Source: Afifella aestuarii (GTDB lineage: Bacteria > Pseudomonadota > Alphaproteobacteria > Rhizobiales > Afifellaceae). From it: a DNA stretch of 64,000 nucleotides. The stretch spans positions 434,001 to 498,000 of the forward strand of contig NZ_SAUF01000001.1 in assembly GCF_004023665.1 (NCBI RefSeq), written 5' to 3'. This document shows, one piece after another, positions 45,545 to 53,189 of the stretch (position 1 is its first letter; every line of letters begins with the position of its first letter). Position numbers and translations under genes: made by a program. Below the pieces are notes generated by a model that worked only from the letters and a program-made list of their open reading frames with translations, was not told the origin of the DNA and ran no database searches.

Positions 45545-46296
45545 TGGCGGGCGCGACGGGGCGAGGGGCGAGTGACGGCGATAAAGCCGGCCGGCCGTGT
45601 CTCCTGGTGACGGGCTTCGGCCCGTTTCCGGGCGTTGCGGTCAATCCGAGCGCCTGGGTGGTGGAGCGGCTCGCCGACGAGGCGGGCGGGTTCGCTTCTC
45701 ACGCCGATGTGCGGACCGCCATTCTCGCGACCGACTGGCAGGAGGGGCCGAACACACTCGACCGCCTCTGGCAGGCGCACCGCCCGGATGTCGTCGTGCA
45801 TTTCGGTGTGGCGTCTGCGGCGCGGGGCTTTCGGCTCGAACGTGTCGCCCGCAACAGGCGGCTCGCGCGTCCCGACGTGCAGGGCGCCCTGCCGCCATCG
45901 GCGGAGCTCGAAGAGGCGGGGCCCGCCTCGTGGCGCGGCTCGCTGCCGCTGCGGCGCATCCATGCGGCGCTGTCGGGCGCCGGCATTCCGGCCGATTTTT
46001 CCGACGATGCCGGTGATTATCTCTGCAACGCCATCTTCTATCGCTCCGGCCGCTATGCGGCCGAAGCCGGCCGCCTCGTCATGGCGGGTTTCATCCATCT
46101 GCCGTTCTGCACCTCGGCGCCGGCTTCCGCGGTTGCCGACGGTGGCGACGGTGAACGCGGCTGCGATGCTGGTCCGACCTGCCTTGCCGACGAGGTGATG
46201 CTGGCCGGCGCGCGTCTCGTTCTTGAGACCGCCATCGCAGCGTGGCGGGAGCGCGCCGGCTCGAGCTTCGATCGCGACCAGTTTGAGGGCGACTAG
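45544..46296 (+). CDS. pyroglutamyl-peptidase I family (C15) cysteine peptidase
   Basis: A 250-residue peptidase C15 protein that would remove N-terminal pyroglutamate. The fold begins CLLVTGFGPFPGVAVNPSAW. The catalytic triad can be placed at E99 (RLERVARN), C161 (DDAGDYLCNAIFYRSG) and H185 (AGFIHLPF). It is longer than the ~215-residue classical enzymes because of an N-terminal extension and an inserted loop near residue 200. It is translationally coupled to asd, and its last 4 bases overlap the convergent DUF2147 gene. Confidence 0.85.
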   Translation: MAGATGRGASDGDKAGRPCLLVTGFGPFPGVAVNPSAWVVERLADEAGGFASHADVRTAILATDWQEGPNTLDRLWQAHRPDVVVHFGVASAARGFRLERVARNRRLARPDVQGALPPSAELEEAGPASWRGSLPLRRIHAALSGAGIPADFSDDAGDYLCNAIFYRSGRYAAEAGRLVMAGFIHLPFCTSAPASAVADGGDGERGCDAGPTCLADEVMLAGARLVLETAIAAWRERAGSSFDRDQFEGD

Positions 46297-46634
46297 CGCC
46301 GCTGCCAGTTCTGCGTCTTGCAGAAGATGCCGAGCGCGCAGCCCTTGAGTTTCAGGCTGTTCGCGGAGGTGAGGGTGGCGGAGCCGGAATAGGTCTTGTC
46401 GTCTTCCGGATTGACGACCGTTCCCTTGTATTTGCCGTCCGAGCCCTGCATGCGGCCGATCTCCTTGCCCTTGTTGGGGCCGCTCGTCACCTTCATGCAA
46501 AAGGCGTTGCCGCAGGAGCTGATGCGCACCGTGTTGCCGGTGGCGGCGACCCAATTGCCTTCCAGAGGATCGGCTGCGGCGAGGGCCGGCCACGCGACAA
46601 GGGCCGCGATGAGGGCGATGGTTTTGGTCTTCAT
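46293..46634 (-). CDS. small secreted DUF2147-like protein
   Basis: A 113-residue exported protein. The signal peptide is MKTKTIALIAALVAWPALAA and the ATG at 46634 follows GGGAGGAGACG. The mature domain, DPLEGNWVAATGNTVRISSC, GKEIGRMQG, YKGTVVNPEDDKTYSGSATL and LKLKGCALGIFCKTQNWQR, fits the DUF2147 beta-barrel family, with four cysteines. The function is unknown. It overlaps the convergent peptidase gene by 4 bases. Confidence 0.82.
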   Translation of the reverse strand: MKTKTIALIAALVAWPALAAADPLEGNWVAATGNTVRISSCGNAFCMKVTSGPNKGKEIGRMQGSDGKYKGTVVNPEDDKTYSGSATLTSANSLKLKGCALGIFCKTQNWQRR

Positions 46635-46749
46635 GACGTCTCCTCCCAAGTTTTTTGCCACTATGGGGAGGAGTTGAGACAAAGAAAACCGCGATTTTCG
46701 CGTCCGGCGGAGCTGCCGTTGCGGAAGTCTTCGCGGTTATGAACAGGTT

Positions 46750-47628
46750 TTACGTCAGGCTTATTGGGCCTTTCGCTTCGGCGATGCGCCGCAACGCGAT
46801 GCGGCCGAGATTTGGCCGGAGCATCACGTCCTGTCCTTCGGCAAAGGCAAGTTCATCGCGGCCGAGCTGTTCGGTGACGACGAAGAGGTCGGCCGTGCCG
46901 GCCGCCGCGAAGGCGAGCGCTTCTTCAGAGGACGCGCCGAGGATCTTGCGACCGAGATAAAGTGCCGAAAAAAGATCGCCCGCGCCCTTCGCCGGATTTT
47001 CGACGACGGGATGTTCGGCGAGGATCGTCTCGTTCGGTTTGACGAGCACGGCCGCCATGCGGCCGCGCATCAGGGCCGGGGCCGAGGTGACGATGACTTC
47101 GGCCGGGCCTAGGCGGCGTGCGTCGGCGACGAGGGCGGTCGGGTCGGGCTCGGGCTTCGTGCCCGTCAGCCAGCCGAATTCGAAGACGTTCGGAGTGGCG
47201 ATGTCGGCGAGCGGCAGGAGATGGTCGCGGATCGCCTCCGCCACGGGCTCCGGTACGTAGAGGCGGTCGGAATCGCCCATCACCGGATCGCAGAGATAGA
47301 CGAGCCCCGGAAACCGATCCTTCAAGCCGGCGATGAAGCGGGCCGTCTCGGCCACGTGTTCGGCGCGGCCGAAATAGCCGGTGGCGACGGCGAGCGGCGG
47401 GCGCTCGGAAAAGCGCGTGGCGACGCCGGCGAGAAGAGCTGCGAAATCGGCGGCGCTCGCCAGGATCGGACGGCCGAGGCCGAAGCCCGGATGATGCGGC
47501 AGAAGCACGGTCGGGATGTCGACCGTCTCCATGCCGAGCCGCTCCAACGTGAAACCCATGATGCGGTTGCCGACGGCGCCGGCAGCGACATGGCTGGAAA
47601 TCAAAATAATCCGGCCGGAGGAAGCCAT
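46750..47628 (-). CDS. pdxY: pyridoxal kinase PdxY
   Basis: Ribokinase-fold enzyme that phosphorylates pyridoxal in vitamin B6 salvage, 292 residues. The N-terminal substrate block reads ISSHVAAGAVGNRIMGFTLE, followed by TVLLPHHPGFGLGR. The ATP site has VYLCDPVMGDSDRLYVPE and the phosphoryl-transfer GAGD motif occurs in NPAKGAGDLFSALYLG. ATG 47628 has GAAGGA 5 bases upstream. The gene is monocistronic. Confidence 0.92.
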   Translation of the reverse strand: MASSGRIILISSHVAAGAVGNRIMGFTLERLGMETVDIPTVLLPHHPGFGLGRPILASAADFAALLAGVATRFSERPPLAVATGYFGRAEHVAETARFIAGLKDRFPGLVYLCDPVMGDSDRLYVPEPVAEAIRDHLLPLADIATPNVFEFGWLTGTKPEPDPTALVADARRLGPAEVIVTSAPALMRGRMAAVLVKPNETILAEHPVVENPAKGAGDLFSALYLGRKILGASSEEALAFAAAGTADLFVVTEQLGRDELAFAEGQDVMLRPNLGRIALRRIAEAKGPISLT

Positions 47629-47689
47629 TGCATTCCTTCAAAATGAGGCAGGGAGAATCAGGGCCATCTGAACCAAGGCGGCCCAGAAG

Positions 47690-47719
47690 AGCAAGAAGCC
47701 CGCCGCAATGCGACGGGCT
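47690..47719 (-). terminator. terminator of the DUF1127 gene
   Basis: On the minus strand an AGCCCG / CGGGCT stem with an inner CGC / GCG stem, one mismatch between them and a three-base loop, followed by TTCTTG. It lies 48 bases beyond the DUF1127 stop. Confidence 0.75.
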
Positions 47720-47748
47720 CCTAGAGATCAAACGGGGCTTTTTGCGGT

Positions 47749-47764
47749 TGAGGCGATCGCCTCA
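47749..47764. repeat. 16-bp perfect palindrome after DUF1127
   Basis: TGAGGCGATCGCCTCA, a perfect palindrome with GCGATCGC at its centre, two bases beyond the DUF1127 stop codon. It could be a protein-binding site or a small RNA hairpin. No second copy was noticed in this window. Confidence 0.6.
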
Positions 47765-47766
47765 GG

Positions 47767-48078
47767 TCAGCGCGTACGAACACCGCGGCGACGCTGGCTT
47801 GCAATCCGATCGGCGCGACGGCGAACCAATTCCGCGTTCGGATCAGAAGTCAGCGGCATGGCGAGCGCGCTCTCGACCTCGAAACGCGTCAGGCCGATAT
47901 CCTGCAGCATCTGATCGTCGAGGGTGGCAAGCCGGTAGGCGGCGCGGCGTCCCTTGATGGCACGCGCGAGGCGCAGGAGCGTGTTGGCGACCGGCTGCAG
48001 GAAGGCGCCGGCGCGGGCGGCGAGATCGCCTGATCCGGCGGTTCGGACCGCTGGATTGTGGGAAAGATTGTCGAGCAT
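47767..48078 (-). CDS. DUF1127 domain protein
   Basis: A 103-residue protein whose middle carries the DUF1127 motif, LATLDDQMLQDIGLTRFEVE. Small arginine-rich DUF1127 proteins occur widely in alphaproteobacteria, and some affect RNA turnover and phosphate or stress physiology. The N-terminal half is a longer, basic extension. The C-terminus is arginine-rich (RRRADRIASQRRRGVRTR). ATG 48078 follows TTTGGAGGCAGCA. It is divergent from a LysR regulator, an arrangement seen repeatedly in this group. Confidence 0.88.
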   Translation of the reverse strand: MLDNLSHNPAVRTAGSGDLAARAGAFLQPVANTLLRLARAIKGRRAAYRLATLDDQMLQDIGLTRFEVESALAMPLTSDPNAELVRRRADRIASQRRRGVRTR

Positions 48079-48180
48079 TGCTGCCTCCAAACGAAAAATC
48101 GGGTCTTCCGAAACCCGGTTCAGGGAATGGCGGCGGGACACCGTGTCGTACCGTCCATGAGCCTCATTTCGTCTTTCCCT

Positions 48181-48190
48181 ATTGATCAAT
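48181..48190. promoter_or_regulatory. palindrome ATTGATCAAT in the DUF1127/LysR spacer
   Basis: Perfect 10-bp palindrome in the 154-bp divergent region, 43 bases before the LysR start. It is a candidate autoregulatory LysR site; short palindromes can also arise by chance. Confidence 0.3.
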
Positions 48191-48232
48191 CAAACGAAAA
48201 GGTTTTACATTTCGGTTCAGTTTCATTGAATC

Positions 48233-49147
48233 ATGAGGCGCGTCATGCAGCCGATCCTCGATGCCGATCTCCTGCGTACATTTGTCGCGATTGCCGACAC
48301 CGGAAGTTTCTCCGTCGCCGCCGAACGGGCCGGGCGTACGCCCTCGGCCGTCTCCATGCAGGTGAAGAAGCTCGAAGACCTCGTCGGACGGCGGCTTTTC
48401 GACCGCGATTCCCGGCGCGTCGCGCTCACCGCCTTCGGGGAATCGATGCTGCCGGATGCGCGCCGGATCCTGCAGATGCATGCCGAGCTCTGGGGCCGTC
48501 TGAAGCAGCCCGATCTCGAGGGCTCGATCACCGTCGGCACGCCGGACGAATATGCGAGCGCCTTCCTGCCGCGTGTTCTCAGAAGTTTCGCCCGCACGCA
48601 TCCACGCGTGCAGGTCAACGTCATCTGCGACATCTCGGCGAAGGTGCGCGTCTATCTGGAACGCGGCGACATCGACAGCGGGCTCGTCACCAATGCGGAC
48701 ATTTCGGATGCGCAGTTCCTCCGCCGACAGGTGCATGAGGAACAGCTCGTCTGGCTCGGGGCGCGCGGAGGCACCGCCTATCGGCGCGAGCCCCTGCCGG
48801 TCGCCGTCGCCAATCCCGATTGCTGCTGGCGCAAACGCTCCGTGGCGGCCTTGAACAAGGCGGGCTTTCGGCATCGCGTCGCCTATCAGAGCGCTTCGGC
48901 TGCCGGTCAGATCGCAGCCGTTGCCGGCGACCTCGCCATTGCGCCGCTGCCGGCGTCGCTGGCGCGCGGCGATCTCGTGCTTCTCGGTGCCGATACGGGG
49001 CTGCCGGATCTCGGCACCTATGCGATCTCCTTCATCGCGCGCGACGAAAGCGATCCCCTCGTCATGGCGCTGTCCGACCATGTGGCGGAGAGTTTCGCAC
49101 CGGCGAGCGTCCCCGCCCCCGGCATGAGCCTCGGCAAGGCGGCGTAG
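48233..49147 (+). CDS. LysR-family transcriptional regulator divergent from DUF1127
   Basis: A 304-residue LysR regulator. The helix-turn-helix region is LLRTFVAIADTGSFSVAAER followed by AGRTPSAVSMQVKKLEDLVG and RRLFDRDSRRVALTAFGE. A complete LysR effector domain follows (GSITVGTPDEYASAFLPRVL). The start may be ATG 48233 or the in-frame ATG five codons on (MQPILDADLL). It probably controls the divergent DUF1127 gene and itself; this is inference from arrangement. Confidence 0.88.
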   Translation: MRRVMQPILDADLLRTFVAIADTGSFSVAAERAGRTPSAVSMQVKKLEDLVGRRLFDRDSRRVALTAFGESMLPDARRILQMHAELWGRLKQPDLEGSITVGTPDEYASAFLPRVLRSFARTHPRVQVNVICDISAKVRVYLERGDIDSGLVTNADISDAQFLRRQVHEEQLVWLGARGGTAYRREPLPVAVANPDCCWRKRSVAALNKAGFRHRVAYQSASAAGQIAAVAGDLAIAPLPASLARGDLVLLGADTGLPDLGTYAISFIARDESDPLVMALSDHVAESFAPASVPAPGMSLGKAA

Positions 49148-49207
49148 GGTTTCGCCGCCTGGCGCTGAGGAAACGGTCAGGGAGCCCGCGAGGGGCTCGG
49201 AAGAGGT

Positions 49208-49894
49208 TCAGGAACCTGCGGGAGCTGCCGCCGAAGGGGCCTCGCGGGTCGTCTGGGCGGTGCCGTCGAGCGCCGCCTTGATCAGCTTCGTGCCATCGGC
49301 TGAATTCCATTCCGCCGGGCCGTTCATATGGCCGACGAGGCAGCCATTGCCGTCGACGAGCGCTGTCACGGGCAGGCCGACGGCGAGCCCCATCGCCTTC
49401 ATCTTGTTGAAGATGTCCATGGATTTGTCGGTGAGAAGCGGCAGATGCTCGACGCCGATCTCATCGAGGAACTGGCGCGGTCGCTCCGGCCCGGAGGTGT
49501 CGATGTTGATCGGCACGACCGAGAAGTCGTCGCTGCCGAGATCGCCCTCGAGCGCATCGAGCGCCGGCATTTCCTCACGGCAGGGGGCGCACCAGGTGGC
49601 CCAGAGATTGACGAGCTTCAAACGGCCGGAGAGATCGGCGAGGCTCTGCTCGCTTCCGTCCGCGCCGGTGAAGGTGAGGGCGCTCAGATCCTGCGGTGTG
49701 TTTGCCGGGATGAAGGCCGCCACTTCGCCGCCGATCACCGGGTCGAGGCGTGCGCCTGCCTCAACGGCCGTCTGGCAATTGGCGCCCAGTTCGCCGGCCG
49801 CATCATTGCCATCGCCGGGAATCCCGTATAGGGCGAGTCCAAAGCCGAGGACGATCACTGCGAACGTACCGAAGGCCAGATAAGTGCGTTTCAC
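49208..49894 (-). CDS. tlpA: TlpA-like thiol:disulfide interchange protein
   Basis: Membrane-anchored periplasmic thioredoxin of the TlpA type, which in related bacteria supplies reductant for cytochrome oxidase copper-site assembly. The 228-residue protein starts at GTG 49894 ([20 protein letters not shown] anchor) with GGAG about 9 bases upstream. The active site is [20 protein letters not shown] and the cis-proline loop [20 protein letters not shown]. The frame stays open upstream through argH, but that part is a shadow of argH. tlpA and argH are divergent and only 45 bases apart. Confidence 0.9.
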   Translation of the reverse strand: MKRTYLAFGTFAVIVLGFGLALYGIPGDGNDAAGELGANCQTAVEAGARLDPVIGGEVAAFIPANTPQDLSALTFTGADGSEQSLADLSGRLKLVNLWATWCAPCREEMPALDALEGDLGSDDFSVVPINIDTSGPERPRQFLDEIGVEHLPLLTDKSMDIFNKMKAMGLAVGLPVTALVDGNGCLVGHMNGPAEWNSADGTKLIKAALDGTAQTTREAPSAAAPAGS

Positions 49895-49939
49895 CGTAAT
49901 CTGCTCCGAATCTTCATCTTCAAAGACTGCGATCAGCTG

Positions 49940-51370
49940 ATGTCCAACCGCATGTGGGGCGGCCGCTTTTCCGAAAGCCCGGACGCCATCATGGAAGAGA
50001 TCAACGCTTCCATCGATTTCGACCGGGCTCTGGCGAGCCAGGATATTGCCGGCTCCAAAGCCCATGCCGAGATGCTGGCGAAAGCCGGCATTATTTCGAC
50101 GGAGGATGCCCGCAAGATCATCGACGGTCTCGACCAGATCGCGGCCGAGATCGAGGAAGGCCGCTTCACCTTCTCGCGGAACCTGGAAGACATTCATATG
50201 AATGTCGAGGCACGTCTCGCGGAATTGATCGGCGATGCGGCAGGGCGCCTGCATACGGCGCGCTCGCGCAACGATCAGGTGGCGACCGATTTCAGGCTTT
50301 GGGTGCGCGATGCGCTCGACGATCTCGATCGCCAGATCCTCGCCTTGATGAACGCACTGGTGACGAAGGCCGCAAAGCATGCCGGCACCGTCATGCCGGG
50401 CTTCACACATCTGCAAAGCGCGCAGCCGGTCACCTTCGGCCATCACATGCTCGCCTATGTGGAGATGTTCGCGCGCGACCGGAGCCGCTTCCGCGATTGC
50501 CGCGCCCGCCTCAACGAATGTCCGCTCGGCGCTGCAGCCCTTGCCGGCACCGCCTTTCCGATCGACCGGAAGATGACGGCGGCCGCGCTCGGCTTCGACC
50601 GGCCAGCTGCCAATTCGCTCGATGCCGTCTCCGATCGCGATTTCGCCATGGAGGCGCTTGCGGCCGCCTCGATCTGCGCGGTGCATCTGTCGCGCTTTGC
50701 CGAAGAGATCGTCATCTGGTCGTCGGCGCAGTTCCGCTTCGTCAAGCTCTCCGACAAGTTCACAACCGGCTCCTCGATCATGCCGCAGAAGCGCAATCCG
50801 GACGCGGCGGAGCTGGTGCGGGCCAAGGCCGGGCGCATCATCGGGGCGCTCAATGCGCTGATGGTGGTGATGAAGGGTCTGCCGCTCGCCTATTCCAAGG
50901 ACATGCAGGAAGACAAAGAGCAGGTCTTTGACGCCCTGCCGTCGCTGTCCCTGTCGCTTGCGGCGATGGCCGGCATGGTCGCCGATCTTCAGCCGAACGA
51001 AGCCCGTTTGCGCGAGGCCGCCGGGATCGGCTTTTCGACGGCGACCGATCTCGCCGATTGGCTGGTGCGCGAGGCGGGGCTGCCGTTCCGCGAGGCGCAT
51101 CACATCACCGGCCGGATCGTCGCCGAGGCGGAAGCGCTCGAGGTCGATCTCGGCGAGATGCCGATCGAGGCGCTGCGCAAGGTCTATCCGAAGCTCGATG
51201 CGAGCGTGTTCGACGTCTTGTCCGTCGATGCCTCGGTCGCGAGCCGCGTGAGCGAAGGCGGCACCGCCCCCGACAATGTGCGCCAGCGCGCCAAAGATTG
51301 GCAGGCCCGGCTCGCCGAGGAGGAGGCTCTTGCAAAAGCCACTCCGCTTTCGCCTAAGGGCTCGCTATAG
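49940..51370 (+). CDS. argH: argininosuccinate lyase ArgH
   Basis: Last step of arginine synthesis, cleaving argininosuccinate to arginine and fumarate. The protein has 476 residues. Motifs are [20 protein letters not shown] at the N-terminus, [40 protein letters not shown], and the superfamily signature [19 protein letters not shown]. The gene is followed closely by lptM and lysA, and tlpA is divergent. Confidence 0.97.
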   Translation: MSNRMWGGRFSESPDAIMEEINASIDFDRALASQDIAGSKAHAEMLAKAGIISTEDARKIIDGLDQIAAEIEEGRFTFSRNLEDIHMNVEARLAELIGDAAGRLHTARSRNDQVATDFRLWVRDALDDLDRQILALMNALVTKAAKHAGTVMPGFTHLQSAQPVTFGHHMLAYVEMFARDRSRFRDCRARLNECPLGAAALAGTAFPIDRKMTAAALGFDRPAANSLDAVSDRDFAMEALAAASICAVHLSRFAEEIVIWSSAQFRFVKLSDKFTTGSSIMPQKRNPDAAELVRAKAGRIIGALNALMVVMKGLPLAYSKDMQEDKEQVFDALPSLSLSLAAMAGMVADLQPNEARLREAAGIGFSTATDLADWLVREAGLPFREAHHITGRIVAEAEALEVDLGEMPIEALRKVYPKLDASVFDVLSVDASVASRVSEGGTAPDNVRQRAKDWQARLAEEEALAKATPLSPKGSL

Positions 51371-51393
51371 TCCGCGAAAGGAAGAGGTTCGCG

Positions 51394-51675
51394 ATGGCCT
51401 GGCTGCGCTTAGCTGTGGTTTTGATGATGACGGCGACGGTGGTTGCCGGCTGCGGGCGCCGCGGCGCGCTGCAGCCGCCTCCCGGTGCGCCCGAAGCGGT
51501 GACGCCGCGCGGCGACATCGGCAATCCAGGCTCGAGCGACCGCAATTTCGACGATCTCACCAGGCTCGACGAGCCGGCGGCGAACGACGAGGACGGCGAC
51601 ATCGCCACACGTCGTGCCGAGGAAGCGGAGAAGGCCCATGGCGGGCGCCGCTTCATCCTCGATCCGCTGATCTAA
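51394..51675 (+). CDS. lptM: LptM-like small lipoprotein
   Basis: A 93-residue lipoprotein of the LptM (YifL) type, which in E. coli helps assemble the LptD LPS translocon. The signal peptide MAWLRLAVVLMMTATVVAGC ends with the lipobox (VVAGC, Cys20) and is followed by the hallmark GRRGALQPPPGAP. The rest is acidic and probably disordered. Its position before lysA is conserved in proteobacteria. It starts 23 bases after argH. Confidence 0.88.
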   Translation: MAWLRLAVVLMMTATVVAGCGRRGALQPPPGAPEAVTPRGDIGNPGSSDRNFDDLTRLDEPAANDEDGDIATRRAEEAEKAHGGRRFILDPLI

Positions 51676-51701
51676 GCAGGGCGCCAGGGAAGGGCGAAGC
51701 T

Positions 51702-52976
51702 TTGCATCATTTTTCCTATCGCGGCGGCGTGCTCCACGCCGAAGACGTGCCGATCCCGGAAATCGCCGCGGCGGTCGGCACGCCGTTTTATTGCTATTCG
51801 ACGGCGACTTTGACCCGGCATTATCAGGTCTTCGAGGAAGCGTTTGCGGACCTGCCGCACCGCGTCTGTTACGCCCTCAAGGCCAATTCCAATCAGGCGG
51901 TGATCGCGACTTTGGCGCGGCTCGGCGCCGGGGCCGACGTGGTCTCGGAAGGCGAATTGCGGCGGGCGCTCGCGGCCGGTGTCCCGGCTGAAAAGATCAT
52001 GTTCTCCGGGGTCGGCAAGACCGCCCACGAGCTGCGTTTCGCGCTCGAGGCGGGCATCCACTGCTTCAATGTGGAATCGGAGCCGGAGCTTGCCCTCCTC
52101 TCCCGGCTTGCCGTCGAAGCCGGGCAGGTGGCGCCGGTCAGCCTGCGCATCAATCCCGACGTCGATGCCGGCACGCACGACAAGATCGCGACGGGGCGCA
52201 AGGAGAACAAGTTCGGCATTCCGGCGGACCGGGCGCGGGCCGTCTATGCGGAAGCGGCCAAGATGCCGGGGCTCAAGATCATCGGCATCGACATGCATAT
52301 CGGCAGTCAGATCACTGAGCTTCAGCCTTTCGACGCGGCCTTCCGGCGGCTCGCCGAACTCGTCGTGATGCTGCGCGAGGACGGTCACGAGATCGAGCAT
52401 GTCGATCTCGGTGGCGGGCTCGGCATTCCCTATGACGAGGACAAGGCGGCTCCGCCGCTGCCGTCGAACTATGCCGAGATCGTGCGCCGCCATATGAATG
52501 CGCTCGTTGCCACCGTCATCTTCGAGCCCGGCCGCCTCATCGCCGGCAATGCCGGAATTCTGGTGAGCGAAGTCATCTACGTGAAGGAGGGAGAGGGGAA
52601 GAATTTCGTCATCGTCGATGCGGCGATGAACGATCTCATCCGCCCGACCCTCTACGAGGCCTATCATCGGATCGCGCCAGTGCGCGAAAGCGATGCCGAG
52701 ACGATCGTCTGCGACGTGGTCGGTCCGGTCTGCGAGACCGGCGATTTCCTCGGCAAGAATGTGCGCATGGCGCGGCCGGAAGCGGGCGATCTCGTCGCCG
52801 TCTTCTCCGCCGGCGCCTATGGCGCGGTGCAGGCGGGCACCTACAATACGCGCCGGCTGGTGCCGGAGGTGCTGGTGCATGGACATGAATATGCGCTGGT
52901 GCGGGCGCGGCACAGCTACGAGGAGCTCATCGGTCTCGACCGTGTGCCGTCTTGGCTCATGCCGGACGACGCCTAA
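51702..52976 (+). CDS. lysA: diaminopimelate decarboxylase LysA
   Basis: PLP enzyme that converts meso-DAP to lysine, using the product of DapF. The protein has 424 residues and a TTG start at 51702 (MHHFSYRGGVLHAEDVPI) after AGGGCGAAG. The PLP lysine is K60 in VCYALKANSNQAVIATLA. The glycine loop is HVDLGGGLGIPY, FEPGRLIAGNAGILV and CDVVGPVCETGDFLG are family motifs, and SAGAYGAVQAGTYNTR closes the active site. Confidence 0.96.
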   Translation: MHHFSYRGGVLHAEDVPIPEIAAAVGTPFYCYSTATLTRHYQVFEEAFADLPHRVCYALKANSNQAVIATLARLGAGADVVSEGELRRALAAGVPAEKIMFSGVGKTAHELRFALEAGIHCFNVESEPELALLSRLAVEAGQVAPVSLRINPDVDAGTHDKIATGRKENKFGIPADRARAVYAEAAKMPGLKIIGIDMHIGSQITELQPFDAAFRRLAELVVMLREDGHEIEHVDLGGGLGIPYDEDKAAPPLPSNYAEIVRRHMNALVATVIFEPGRLIAGNAGILVSEVIYVKEGEGKNFVIVDAAMNDLIRPTLYEAYHRIAPVRESDAETIVCDVVGPVCETGDFLGKNVRMARPEAGDLVAVFSAGAYGAVQAGTYNTRRLVPEVLVHGHEYALVRARHSYEELIGLDRVPSWLMPDDA

Positions 52977-53189
52977 GCGAGATCACGAAGACGTCAAATC
53001 TCGTGCAAGGCCTTGATGTGGCCATGCTTCGCCCTTGTCCTTTCCGCTCATTCGTTGTCCGCTATACTTGTGACGATCGGACGCAATCTGTCCTTTCGAG
53101 GCGGCCGCTGAGCCCGGTCGGATGCGCGGCGGGCGAGGTTGGCGTCGAGGCCGGCAGAATGACGAGACCGGCAAGATAAGGAACTGGCC

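Noticed and set aside
49208-51103. A 631-codon frame apparently extending TlpA through argH
   Set aside because: The N-terminal 400 codons are antisense to argH; the GTG at 49894 with GGAG and a membrane anchor is the real start.
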